Shown here one piece after another: positions 24,671 through 35,031 of a stretch of 64,000 nt of DNA. Source of the DNA: Amycolatopsis xylanica (GTDB lineage: Bacteria > Actinomycetota > Actinomycetes > Mycobacteriales > Pseudonocardiaceae); NCBI RefSeq assembly GCF_900107045.1, contig NZ_FNON01000004.1, forward strand, positions 434,001-498,000. Direction: 5' to 3'. Positions within the stretch are counted from its first letter, which is position 1. Every line of letters begins with the position of its first letter. The notes beneath the pieces were generated by a model that ran no database searches, was not told where the DNA came from, and saw nothing but the letters and a program-made list of their open reading frames with translations. The position numbers and the translations under genes are program-made.

Positions 24671-25171
24671 CTACCCAGGCGTATGGGCGGCGGTGCGGAG
24701 GGCTTCGGGATTCAGGCGCATTGAGGCGGCGGAGCCTGGGTTGAGGAGGACGTGCGCGCCTGAGGAGGCCAGGTCGGCGAGGGTGACGTCGGTCCAGGCG
24801 GGAGCGTCGACGGAAGCGCGGAGCGGGGGTGAGGTGGTGACCAGGAGCGAGGGGATGCCGTCCGGGGCCGGGCGGATCAGCGGGGTGCCGCTCGCGTCGA
24901 TGGCCAAGGCGAGGTCGACGTCGCGCAGGGTTTCGTAGAGCGCGTCGGTTCCCTGGGCTCCGGTGGCGAGGCGGCGGAGTTCGGCGTCGACCGGGTCGAA
25001 GGGTGAGTCCGGTGTGGACGGACGGTAGACCGGGTTCGGCTGGAAGCGGCTGCGGGTGCCGTCGGCGCGGATGAGCCAGGCGCCGATCGCCGTCTCGGCG
25101 GGCGGGTCGGGCATCTGCTCAGTCGGCCGCCAAGCCGGATCGACCAGGAGCAGCAACTCATCGGAGGTCAT
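24671..25171 (-). CDS. SseB-like protein of the ESX locus
   Basis: 166 residues; the ATG at 25171 overlaps the stop of the 549-residue gene (ATGA). The sequence has the pattern of SseB N-domain proteins common in actinobacteria: a first helical segment rich in Leu, a central strand-rich part (IPSLLVTTSPPLRA) and the closing motif VLLNPGSAASMRLNPEALR. SseB was first named in type III secretion as a translocon protein, but the actinobacterial relatives are cytosolic proteins of unclear role, often next to ESX genes. Tight coupling to the ART-like paralogue suggests a physical complex. Confidence 0.65.
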   Translation of the reverse strand: MTSDELLLLVDPAWRPTEQMPDPPAETAIGAWLIRADGTRSRFQPNPVYRPSTPDSPFDPVDAELRRLATGAQGTDALYETLRDVDLALAIDASGTPLIRPAPDGIPSLLVTTSPPLRASVDAPAWTDVTLADLASSGAHVLLNPGSAASMRLNPEALRTAAHTPG

Positions 25172-26817
25172 GACGGGACTCCCTGAAACAGGGAAGCCGA
25201 GGCAGCCGGGATGCGAGCCACCGGTGCTGAGGTGGCCCAGCGGTCGGCCGTGCGGAGCAGCGTGGCCTTGATCGTCTTGTCGAGTGCGACGCGGTTGTCG
25301 GCCACGGCGCCGTCGCGCTCGAACTCGGTCGGGGAAAGCTCGCGCAGCAGCAGCCGGTCCGCGGAAGCTTCGAGCACCTTGAAACCCGTGCCAGGCAAGA
25401 AGACCACGCGCCCGTCGACGCCGTCCGGCTCGAGCGAGGCGGTGCGGCGGCCGGTCATCGACCACACCAGCACCTCGACCGAGCCGTCCTGCGTAGCGCA
25501 CGGCGCGGTCAGCACATGCCAGAAGTCGCCGGAGACGATCACCTGACCATCGCGGTACTCCTCGGCCAGGTTCACCCGCACCACGCAGGCGCCGCGGAAC
25601 GTCGGCAAATCGGCGCCGCCCTCGTCCGCCAGGTACCGCTCGACCGGATCACCCAGCAACCGCGCGAGCCAGTACAGCTCGATCCCCTCGACGGCTTCGA
25701 GCACGGTGACCAGCCGGTCCGCGTAGTCGAACCGGCCGAGCACTTCCTCGGCGAGGTGCCGCAGTCCGGCTTCGTAGAACACGAGACGGCGGTCCGGGTC
25801 GACCGGCCGCGCGCGGACCGCGTCGTCGCCGACCTGGTCGGGGCGGATCCACAGCCCGGCGGGCACGACCTCGACCACCGCGTCGGGCGCGCAGCGGTAC
25901 ACCGCGGGCGCGATCTCGGGGAACCCGTCGACCGGGGGCCGGTAGCCGCTCACCACCGGGGTCGCTCCCGGACGGTAGATCGCTTGCTGCGCAAACGTTT
26001 TCCAGCCATGCGAACGATCTGCGCGCACGGTGAACACGTCCACCGCGCCCGGCGCGCCGACGGGCACGCCCAGGTAGCAGCAGACCTCCTCGCCGAGCAG
26101 GTCGGCCAGCGCCTGCCCGAGGCTCGTCTCCGGCGGCAGCGCGACCGGGCCGTAGCCGACGAACCGCACCTTGGGCCGGTCCGCCTCCGGCACTGCCCGC
26201 CAGAATCGCTCGACGTCGTCCAGCCGCAGCTCGTCCGTGCCTTCCTTGCCGAGCACGACCGTGAGCACCTCGGGCTGGCACGGGATCATGCGCATCAGCC
26301 GGGCGCGGCCGGGCGTCAGCCACTCCTCGGCGCCGTGCGGCCGGATCCAGACGCCGGCGGGCAACGGCTCAACCACGCCGGTCATCTCCGCGAGCGCGCG
26401 TGAATCCCAGTCAGGGCAAGGGAAACGCCTTCCGCCCCAGGAAGCGTCCTTGCCTGGCAGGTACCGCAGCCAGCCACTGCCCGACACGAACAGCCCGCCA
26501 CCCGCGGTCGGCAGGACCGGGCCGCCGGGCACCAGGACCGCGCAGCCGAGCCGGTCGGCGAGCCAGCGTGCGATCTCGGGTGTGGCCATGAGGAGCCGGA
26601 TGCCGCGCGGGCGCGGGCCGAGCGCGGCCGCGAGCGCTTCCCCGTCGTCGGCGAGGTCCGCCACGACGAGGTCGTGCTCGTCGTCCGCCGCGAGGGAGTT
26701 CGCCAGCGCGCGGGCCTCGGCGCTCATGCCCTCGGGAGCGTGCACGACGAGCGCGTGGCCGACGGCGTCGCAGACCAGCCTGGTCTCGGAACGTTTCTTG
26801 CGGAGCGACAGGAACAT
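25168..26817 (-). CDS. Paralogue of the 794-residue ESX-linked protein, ART-like C-terminus
   Basis: 549 residues from ATG at 26817 (ribosome site weak). Two alpha/beta lobes align by eye with the protein at 14856: GIRLLMATPEIARWLADRLG with its TEIWLGADEKLARGLREELG, and LTVVLGKEGTDELRLDDVE with its FPKIVVGAGVSPDEVAELLG. Both then have an ART-like C-terminus; here EVLVWSMTGRRTASL and RVVFLPGTGFKVLEA. The E-x-E catalytic pair of active ADP-ribosyltransferases is not visible (GVDGRVVF), so activity is doubtful. It lacks the Pro-rich linker and palindromes of the longer copy. It overlaps the SseB-like gene by 4 bp and follows a NarL-type regulator by 8 bp. Confidence 0.6.
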   Translation of the reverse strand: MFLSLRKKRSETRLVCDAVGHALVVHAPEGMSAEARALANSLAADDEHDLVVADLADDGEALAAALGPRPRGIRLLMATPEIARWLADRLGCAVLVPGGPVLPTAGGGLFVSGSGWLRYLPGKDASWGGRRFPCPDWDSRALAEMTGVVEPLPAGVWIRPHGAEEWLTPGRARLMRMIPCQPEVLTVVLGKEGTDELRLDDVERFWRAVPEADRPKVRFVGYGPVALPPETSLGQALADLLGEEVCCYLGVPVGAPGAVDVFTVRADRSHGWKTFAQQAIYRPGATPVVSGYRPPVDGFPEIAPAVYRCAPDAVVEVVPAGLWIRPDQVGDDAVRARPVDPDRRLVFYEAGLRHLAEEVLGRFDYADRLVTVLEAVEGIELYWLARLLGDPVERYLADEGGADLPTFRGACVVRVNLAEEYRDGQVIVSGDFWHVLTAPCATQDGSVEVLVWSMTGRRTASLEPDGVDGRVVFLPGTGFKVLEASADRLLLRELSPTEFERDGAVADNRVALDKTIKATLLRTADRWATSAPVARIPAASASLFQGVPS

Positions 26818-26825
26818 CCGCGCGC

Positions 26826-27452
26826 TCAGATCACGCCGGCGCGCACCGCGTAAGCCACCGCGTGGGGACGGTTGCGCAGGTTGAGCCTGCTGGTCACGCC
26901 CTGGATGATGTGCTTGACGCTGCGCTCGGAGTAACACAGCTTGTCGGCGATCTCGACGGTGTCCATCCCGTCGGCCATCAGCCGCAGCACGTCGATCTCG
27001 CGCGTGGTCAGGCCCGCGGTGTTGAGACCCATCGGGTCGAGCACCTCGCGCTGCAACCGCTCGACGTGCTTGAGCAATTCCCCCAAAAGGGACGGCGGGA
27101 GGATGCCGCCGCCGGTCGCGGCGGCGCGGACGGCGTGGGCGAGGCGGTCGGCGGTGGTCGCGGCACGCGGGAGCACGGCCACCACGCCGCATTCGATCGC
27201 GGGCAGCAGCTCGGCCTCGCCGATCTGGCTGACCACGAGCACGACCGGCTTGGCCTGCTCGGTCGACAGCCTGCGCAGCTGCAGCACGGTCTCCGGGGTG
27301 AGGCGCTCAGTGCCGAACACGAGCACGCCCGCGTCCGCGCGCTTCTCCCAGTCGGCCACGGTGAACGGCCCGAGCTGGCTGGCCAGCCCGGCCGCGGTGA
27401 TCGGATCCGGCGCGTAGACCGCCACGGTGATGTCCTGCGTTTCCGTGCCCAC
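26826..27452 (-). CDS. NarL/LuxR-type regulator with atypical receiver
   Basis: 208 residues; GTG at 27452 with GGAGGG 7 nt upstream, and the longer frame has no ribosome site. Residues ~5-115 have a CheY-like fold, but the position of the phospho-acceptor Asp reads GVLVFGTE, so it is probably not phosphorylated in the usual way. A hinge helix leads to a clear LuxR helix-turn-helix (LTTREIDVLRLMADGMDTVE; SERSVKHIIQGVTSRLNLRN). It heads the regulator - ART-like - SseB-like transcript. No histidine kinase gene is nearby, consistent with a pseudo-receiver that responds to a ligand or a protein. Confidence 0.85.
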   Translation of the reverse strand: MGTETQDITVAVYAPDPITAAGLASQLGPFTVADWEKRADAGVLVFGTERLTPETVLQLRRLSTEQAKPVVLVVSQIGEAELLPAIECGVVAVLPRAATTADRLAHAVRAAATGGGILPPSLLGELLKHVERLQREVLDPMGLNTAGLTTREIDVLRLMADGMDTVEIADKLCYSERSVKHIIQGVTSRLNLRNRPHAVAYAVRAGVI

Positions 27453-27535
27453 TGGGATCCCTCCGAAACTCGAAGCGTGCAAGTACGCTGCGTCACAGTC
27501 TGGGAAGGCGTTCTTCACGAACCCTCTACGGATTC

Positions 27536-27853
27536 TCAGCGTGGCGTGAAGACCTGTGTCGAAACCCGCGTGGCCTGCTCGAATGCGGCGATGTACCGCG
27601 GCAGCTCGGCCAGCGCCGCACGCAGCCTGCCCGGTTCGGCGACCTCGGCGAAGCGCAGATCGACCGTTTCCTGGTCGAGGCCTGCCACCGCGCCGGGCCC
27701 GTCGAGCGCGGCCAGCCTGCCGTGGACGATCGCCTCGGTCCGGCGCAGCTCCGCGACGACGCAGTCGGCCAGCTCGGCGTCCAGTACGAGTCTGCCTTCG
27801 ACGGCCAGGGCGAGCAGGACGTCCCCGTCGAACTTCTCGCGTGCTTGCTCCAC
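27536..27853 (-). CDS. Small helical protein at the ESX edge (105 aa)
   Basis: 105 residues from the GTG at 27853, which has GAGGA 8 nt upstream; longer frames are unsupported. The sequence is mainly amphipathic helix (ELADCVVAELRRTEAIVHGR; LRAALAELPRYIAAFEQAT), similar in size and composition to WXG100-like ESX proteins but without Trp-x-Gly. The gene lies 83 bp upstream of the NarL-type regulator on the same strand. No firm family was recognised. A co-secreted or chaperone-like helical protein is an inference from context. Confidence 0.5.
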   Translation of the reverse strand: MEQAREKFDGDVLLALAVEGRLVLDAELADCVVAELRRTEAIVHGRLAALDGPGAVAGLDQETVDLRFAEVAEPGRLRAALAELPRYIAAFEQATRVSTQVFTPR

Positions 27854-28231
27854 TGGCCCGTCCTCACTTCGGTGTTCGGCCCAGCATTGATCACGCGCAC
27901 CGGATAACGGCAGCCCAGCGCGGTATTTCTGCCCGTGAACGCGGCGGCCTTGCCCGGTCGACCACGCGCGGTCAGCCGAGCAAACCAACACAAACGGGCC
28001 GGTGACCGAAAGTATGCGCTGTCGACCAAACGCTTACCGTGAGCAGTATTCGGAATAATCGCGGAAGATTCGCAGTTCGGCCCAGCTCACGGGGTTTCCC
28101 AGGTCAAAGATGACCAATGCCCAAACCAACATGAAACGGTGCCCGATTGGTTGCGAATCCCACAGAAGCGGGTTTAGACTCCGGCGAACCCAAAAGATCC
28201 CCTTGGAGCGACGGGTAACAAGGACTGGCCG
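27854..28231. other. Divergent control region, no gene seen
   Basis: 378 bp between the 105-residue gene (minus) and the first BTAD regulator (plus). It is less GC-rich than its surroundings around 28000-28180, as expected for promoters. A sigma70-like promoter for the plus-strand gene is listed separately. No repeat of the dispersed families and no convincing open frame is present. Confidence 0.5.
28151..28180 (+). promoter_or_regulatory. Candidate promoter of the truncated BTAD regulator
   Basis: TTGCGA (28151-28156) and TAGACT (28175-28180) are separated by 18 bp, a good fit to a housekeeping sigma factor. It lies about 50 bp before the ATG at 28232, which has AAGGA 7 nt upstream. Confidence 0.45.
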
Positions 28232-30316
<2,085 letters not shown>

Positions 30317-30348
30317 CCTGAGCGGCACCCGCCGTGAAGGAGTGCCGA

Positions 30349-31110
30349 ATGTACGCCGAGGAACGGCAGCGCGCCATTCTCGAGCAGGCGAGGCTCCATG
30401 GCCGCGTCGATGTCTCGTCGCTGGCCGCTTCCTTCGCCATCACGGTCGAGACCGTGCGCCGCGACCTCACGGCGCTCGAACGCGGCGGAATGCTCTGCCG
30501 GGTGCACGGCGGTGCCATCCCGATCGAGCGGCACGGGTTCGAGCCCGGCTTCGCCGACCGCGACACGGTCATGACCGCCGAGAAGGACCGCATCGCCGTC
30601 GCGGCGCTGAACCACCTGCCCGCGACCGGCGCGGTCTTCCTCGACGCGGGCACGACGACGGGCCGGATGGCCGCGGCGCTGCCCGCCGAACTCGGGCTCA
30701 CGGTCGTCACGCACTCGCTGACCAACGCGCTGACGCTGGCCGGGCATCCCAACCTGACGCTGATGATCGTCGGCGGCCGGGTCCGCCAGCGCACACTGGC
30801 CACAGTGGACAGTTTCGCGCTCGACACCCTGCGCGACACCACGGTCGAGGTCGCGTTCATCGCGGCCGACGGGATTTCGCCCGCGCGCGGGCTCACCACG
30901 CCCGACCCGGCCGAGGCGATGATCAAGCGGGCGGCGATCCGTTCGGCCAGGCGGGTGATTCTCGTCGCCGACCATACGAAAGTCGGGAACGACCATTTCG
31001 CCAGGTTCGGCGACCTGGCCGACGTCGACACCCTCCTCACCGACACCGGCATCGACCCGCGCCTGGCCCGCGAAATCGCCGCCAAGGGCCCCCAAGTGGT
31101 GACGGTCTAA
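30349..31110 (+). CDS. DeoR-family sugar regulator, copy 1
   Basis: 253 residues from the ATG at 30349 (AAGGAG 7 nt upstream). The N-terminal DeoR helix-turn-helix (MYAEERQRAILEQARLHG; VETVRRDLTALERGG) is followed by the DeoR sensor domain with phosphosugar-binding features (LDAGTTTGRMAAAL; VADHTKVGNDHFARFGDL). DeoR sensors bind a phosphorylated sugar intermediate and release the operator. Two very similar genes lie at 39388 and 48657, so the set probably controls the PTS, ABC and glmS genes here. It stands alone between two BTAD regulators; no metabolic gene is in its own transcript. Confidence 0.9.
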   Translation: MYAEERQRAILEQARLHGRVDVSSLAASFAITVETVRRDLTALERGGMLCRVHGGAIPIERHGFEPGFADRDTVMTAEKDRIAVAALNHLPATGAVFLDAGTTTGRMAAALPAELGLTVVTHSLTNALTLAGHPNLTLMIVGGRVRQRTLATVDSFALDTLRDTTVEVAFIAADGISPARGLTTPDPAEAMIKRAAIRSARRVILVADHTKVGNDHFARFGDLADVDTLLTDTGIDPRLAREIAAKGPQVVTV

Positions 31111-31243
31111 GGGCTTTCACGCCGGTCGCACGACCGTTCAGGCTCCCCCGTTCGAGTGACCGCAGGCCAAGTGGTGGGTGAGCAACCTTCATTCGAGGCG
31201 GACGTCCTAAACTGCGGACAAGCAGCCAGAGAATGGAGCCGGC

Positions 31244-34200
31244 GTGACGAACGGGTCGGACGGCCGGTTACGCGTCGAGCTGCTCGGTCCACCCCGCGCC
31301 TGGCTCGGTGACACGGAGCTGCGGCTGGGCCCGGCGAGGCAGCGCGCGGTGTTCGCGACGCTCGCCGCGCGGTGCGGCCAGCCGATCACGCTCGGGGAAC
31401 TGATCTCGGACGTCTGGGGCGCCGCGGCGCCCGCCAGCGCGACGGGCAGCGTGCACACCTACATCTCGGGCCTGCGTGGCGCGATCCGCGCCGCGGCACC
31501 CGGCATCACGCCTCACGATCTGCTCTCCTCGGCCGGATCCAGCTACGCGCTTCGCCTGGACCGGACCGACCTGGACGTGCGGCTGTTCGAGCAGGAGACG
31601 GCCGAAGCAAGGCGTCTCAACGGCAAGCAGGATCCCCGGAGCGCCGCCGCGGTGCTGACCACGACGCTCGACCGGTGGCGCGGCGAGGCGTTCTCCGGGG
31701 TGCCGGGGCCGTTCGCCGAGCAGGAGCGGGCGCGGCTGGCCGAACTCCAGCTGACCGCGATCGAGCTGCGCGCGCAGCTGATGCTCGGGCTCGGCGGGCA
31801 TCGCGAACTCGTCGCCGAGCTGGCCGAGCTGGTGCGCAGGCATCCGCTACGCGAGTCGCTGTACGAGCCGCTCATGCGGGCGCTGCACGGCAGCGGACGG
31901 CCGACCGAGGCGCTGGCCGTGTACCGCGACGCCCGCCAGGTGCTGGTCGAAGAGCTCGGCGTCGAACCCAGCGCCGCGCTGCGCGAGCTGCACCAGCGGA
32001 TCCTGGACGGCACGGCGGACGAGCCGCTCACGCCCCGGCAGCCGCCGCTGTCCATCGTGCCGCCGCCGATCGCGAAGGCCATCGAACGCGGCGGGGCCTC
32101 CGGGGTCTTCCTCGGGCGGGACCGGGAAGTGGGGCTGCTGCGCGGTTTCGTCACCGAGGTGCTCGCCGGGCGTGGCCGTCCCGTGTGGATCGAGGGCGAG
32201 CCGGGCATCGGCAAGTCCGAGCTGCTGGCCGCCGGGCTGGCGAGCGCGGGGCAGCGGGGCTGTCAGCTGGCCTGGACGGCGGCCGATGAGCTGCAGCAAC
32301 GGTTTCCGCTCAACGTGATCATGGAATGCCTGGACGTGCGGCATGGCTCGGCGGATCCGGCCAAGGCCAAGCTGGCCAGGGAACTGCACGCCGAACCGGC
32401 GCACGGCGACCCGATACTCGCCGCGGTCGACCGGCTGCTGGCGCTGGTCGACGAGACCTGCGCGGCCGGTCCGCTGGTGCTGGTGATCGACGATCTGCAC
32501 TGGGCCGACGAGGCGAGTGTGCTGCTGTGGCAACGGCTCGCGGCCGCCACCCGGCAGTTGCCGTTGCTACTGGTCGCCGCATGCCGCACCGGCCATGGTC
32601 GTCACGATCTCACCCAGCTGCGCCGCGGCGTCGAAGCGAGATCCGGTGAGGTCCTCTCGATCGAATCGTTGAGCCAGACCGAGATCCGCGAGGTGTTCGA
32701 AGGGATTCTCGGCGCGAGACTGAGTGCGAGCCTGCGGCCGCTGGTGCTGCGCGCGTCCGGGAATCCGCTCTACGCCAGGGAAATCGCCCACGATCTGCTG
32801 CGGCGTGACGCCGTGCGCATCGTCGACGGGGTCGCCGAGGTCGCGCTCGACGTCACCGAGAACGCGCCGCGCTCGCTGCTCGCCGCGGTCAGCCGGACGC
32901 TGGAGTGTCTCGACCCCGCGACCACTCAAGTGTTGCGCAGCGCTTCGCTGCTCGGCGCGGAGTTCGAGGTGGAAGACGTCGCCGCGATCGCCGGGAAGTC
33001 GCCGCTGGAGCTGGTGGCCGCGCTCGAAGAGGCGACCGGCGCAGGGGTCGTCGAGTCCGCGGGCGAGAAGCTGGCGTTCCATCACCCGTTCCAGCGCCAG
33101 GCGCTCTACGACGGCATCGCCAAGCCGTTGCGCGCCGCGCTGCACCGGCGTGCGGCCGAGGCGCTGGCCGACCACGGCGCGCCGGTCAAACGGGTCGCCG
33201 AGCAGCTCGCGGCCGAGCCGGTCCCGGTCGACGCCTGGGTGGTCCGGTGGCTCGTCGCCAACCACGTCGCGGTGTCCAACCGGGCCCCGCACATCGCGGT
33301 CGAACTGCTGCGCCGCGCGCTCGACAGCGCCGTGCCCAGCGGCGCCGAGCGAGGCACGCTCACCGCCGCGCTGGTCCGGGTGCTGTTCCGGCTCGGGCAG
33401 GACCCGGAGTCCGAGGCCGTGCACGCCATCCGCGTCGTCCAGGATCCGGCGGACCGCGTCGAGATGCGCCACGTGCTCGCCGCGTTGCAATACCGCCGCG
33501 GCGACACGCCCGGCGCGCTCGACACGATGGCCGACGCGATGAACGACCCGGCGCTGCCGGAGAGCTGGCGCACCCGCAATCAGACGCTGCTCGCCAACTT
33601 CCGGCGGGGTGACCTGTCCGACCTCGACCAGACCGAGCGGACCGCACTCCGGCTGCACGAGGAGGCGACCGCCGCCGGCGAGCGTTATCCGGCCGCGCAC
33701 GCGTTGCAGACGCTCTGGCTCGTCCACTCGATCCGCCGGGAACACGACCGCGCGCTGGAGTCGGTCAACGCGGCGCTGGACACCACGGGTGACAGCGCCG
33801 AGCTGGCGGCCTTGCGGCTCGACCTGCTCGACAACCGGCTCTTCACGCTGCAGAACCTCGACCGGCTCAGCGACGCGGAGTCGACCTTGCACGCCGGGTA
33901 CGACCTCGCGGCCAGACATGGCCTGCCGGTCGGCCCGCAGGTGTCGGCGGCGGTGCATTACTACTGGATCGGGCATTGGGACGAGGCGCTCGCCGAGCTG
34001 GACTCGGTGACCGAGGACGGCCCCGCGATCACGTTCAACGGCGTCCGCGAGGCGGGCGCCGCCGCGCTGCTGCTGCACGGGGTCGCCGCGCTGATCGCCG
34101 GTCACCGCGACCAGCGGGCCGCGGTGCGCGCGCATCTGGAAGCCGCCGAGGCGCACTCCCCCTCGAATCCGTCCGAGCGCGAGAGCTGCGATTTCTACCT

Positions 34201-34897
34201 CGCGGCGATGGCCATGGCTGCCGAGCAGCGGCATCAGCCCGAGGAGGCGCTGCGCCTGTTCAGCCCGGTGCTGCGGCCCGATTTCGCCAGGATGATGCTG
34301 CGGCACCAGTGGCTGCCCGACGTCGTGCGCATCGCGCTCGCGGCCGGAAACCATTACATCGCCCATGAAGCGCTGACCGTCTGCGCCGAGGAGGCGAAGC
34401 AGGAGACCGTCCCGGCGCGCGCGGCCGCCGCGGCGGCCCGCTGCCGCGCGCTGATCGACGGTGACCCGGAAGGCGCGCTCGCCGCCGCCGACCACTACCG
34501 CACGGTCGGCAGGCCCATCGAGCTGGCGGCGGCGCTGGAGGACGCCGCCGAGCTGCTCGCCCGCGCCGGTCACCTCGACCACGCGGGCCGGTCGCTGACC
34601 GAGGCCGCGGAGGTGCTCGGCACCGTCTCGGCCGGCTGGAGCATTCGCCGCGCCGAAGCCAGGCTGCGGCCGTACGGGGTGCTGAACCAGGCGAACAGCC
34701 CGAGCACGGGATCCTTGTCGCCCTTGGAGATGCGGATCGCGCGGCTGGTCGCGGCGAAGCTGTCCAACCCGGAGATCGCGGCCGAGCTCAGCCTGCCCCG
34801 GCGTACCGTCCAGTCGCTCGTCTCCCGCGTACTGACCAAGTTGCACGCCGACTCCCGGACCATGGTCGGGGACCAGCTTCCCCGTCGTCTCGCTTGA
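31244..34897 (+). CDS. Large BTAD-ATPase regulator with C-terminal LuxR domain
   Basis: 1217 residues from a GTG preceded by GGAG. Domains: winged helix (~8-100, GELISDVWGAAAPASATGS), BTAD (~105-255), AAA ATPase (P-loop WIEGEPGIGKSELLAAGLA; Walker B VLVIDDLHWADEAS), long TPR-like helical region (~650-1130), and a C-terminal LuxR-type helix-turn-helix (PLEMRIARLVAAKLSNPEIA; PRRTVQSLVSRVLTKLHADS). Two DNA-binding domains at the two ends are unusual; most AfsR-type proteins carry one. Such regulators integrate phosphorylation or ligand signals to control secondary metabolism or development. It is the full-length relative of the truncated gene at 28232. The next gene starts 134 bp later. Confidence 0.88.
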   Translation: MTNGSDGRLRVELLGPPRAWLGDTELRLGPARQRAVFATLAARCGQPITLGELISDVWGAAAPASATGSVHTYISGLRGAIRAAAPGITPHDLLSSAGSSYALRLDRTDLDVRLFEQETAEARRLNGKQDPRSAAAVLTTTLDRWRGEAFSGVPGPFAEQERARLAELQLTAIELRAQLMLGLGGHRELVAELAELVRRHPLRESLYEPLMRALHGSGRPTEALAVYRDARQVLVEELGVEPSAALRELHQRILDGTADEPLTPRQPPLSIVPPPIAKAIERGGASGVFLGRDREVGLLRGFVTEVLAGRGRPVWIEGEPGIGKSELLAAGLASAGQRGCQLAWTAADELQQRFPLNVIMECLDVRHGSADPAKAKLARELHAEPAHGDPILAAVDRLLALVDETCAAGPLVLVIDDLHWADEASVLLWQRLAAATRQLPLLLVAACRTGHGRHDLTQLRRGVEARSGEVLSIESLSQTEIREVFEGILGARLSASLRPLVLRASGNPLYAREIAHDLLRRDAVRIVDGVAEVALDVTENAPRSLLAAVSRTLECLDPATTQVLRSASLLGAEFEVEDVAAIAGKSPLELVAALEEATGAGVVESAGEKLAFHHPFQRQALYDGIAKPLRAALHRRAAEALADHGAPVKRVAEQLAAEPVPVDAWVVRWLVANHVAVSNRAPHIAVELLRRALDSAVPSGAERGTLTAALVRVLFRLGQDPESEAVHAIRVVQDPADRVEMRHVLAALQYRRGDTPGALDTMADAMNDPALPESWRTRNQTLLANFRRGDLSDLDQTERTALRLHEEATAAGERYPAAHALQTLWLVHSIRREHDRALESVNAALDTTGDSAELAALRLDLLDNRLFTLQNLDRLSDAESTLHAGYDLAARHGLPVGPQVSAAVHYYWIGHWDEALAELDSVTEDGPAITFNGVREAGAAALLLHGVAALIAGHRDQRAAVRAHLEAAEAHSPSNPSERESCDFYLAAMAMAAEQRHQPEEALRLFSPVLRPDFARMMLRHQWLPDVVRIALAAGNHYIAHEALTVCAEEAKQETVPARAAAAAARCRALIDGDPEGALAAADHYRTVGRPIELAAALEDAAELLARAGHLDHAGRSLTEAAEVLGTVSAGWSIRRAEARLRPYGVLNQANSPSTGSLSPLEMRIARLVAAKLSNPEIAAELSLPRRTVQSLVSRVLTKLHADSRTMVGDQLPRRLA

Positions 34898-35031
34898 TCG
34901 TTTATAACGCGAGCGTGGCGCCGAGTGGGCGGACCGGGGTCACTCGGGCACCATCCCTGCCCGAACAGTCAAGAGCCGCTGCCGGAATACCGGGATGAAT
35001 GCATAATCCGAGCATTGACCGAAGGAGAGTC

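Noticed and set aside
32567..34846. Long antisense frame over the large BTAD regulator
   Set aside because: Arg/Gln-rich shadow with no domain; the sense frame has five recognisable domains.
34885..34915. Terminator after the large BTAD regulator
   Set aside because: Only a weak TCGC/GCGA pairing without a T tract; not convincing.
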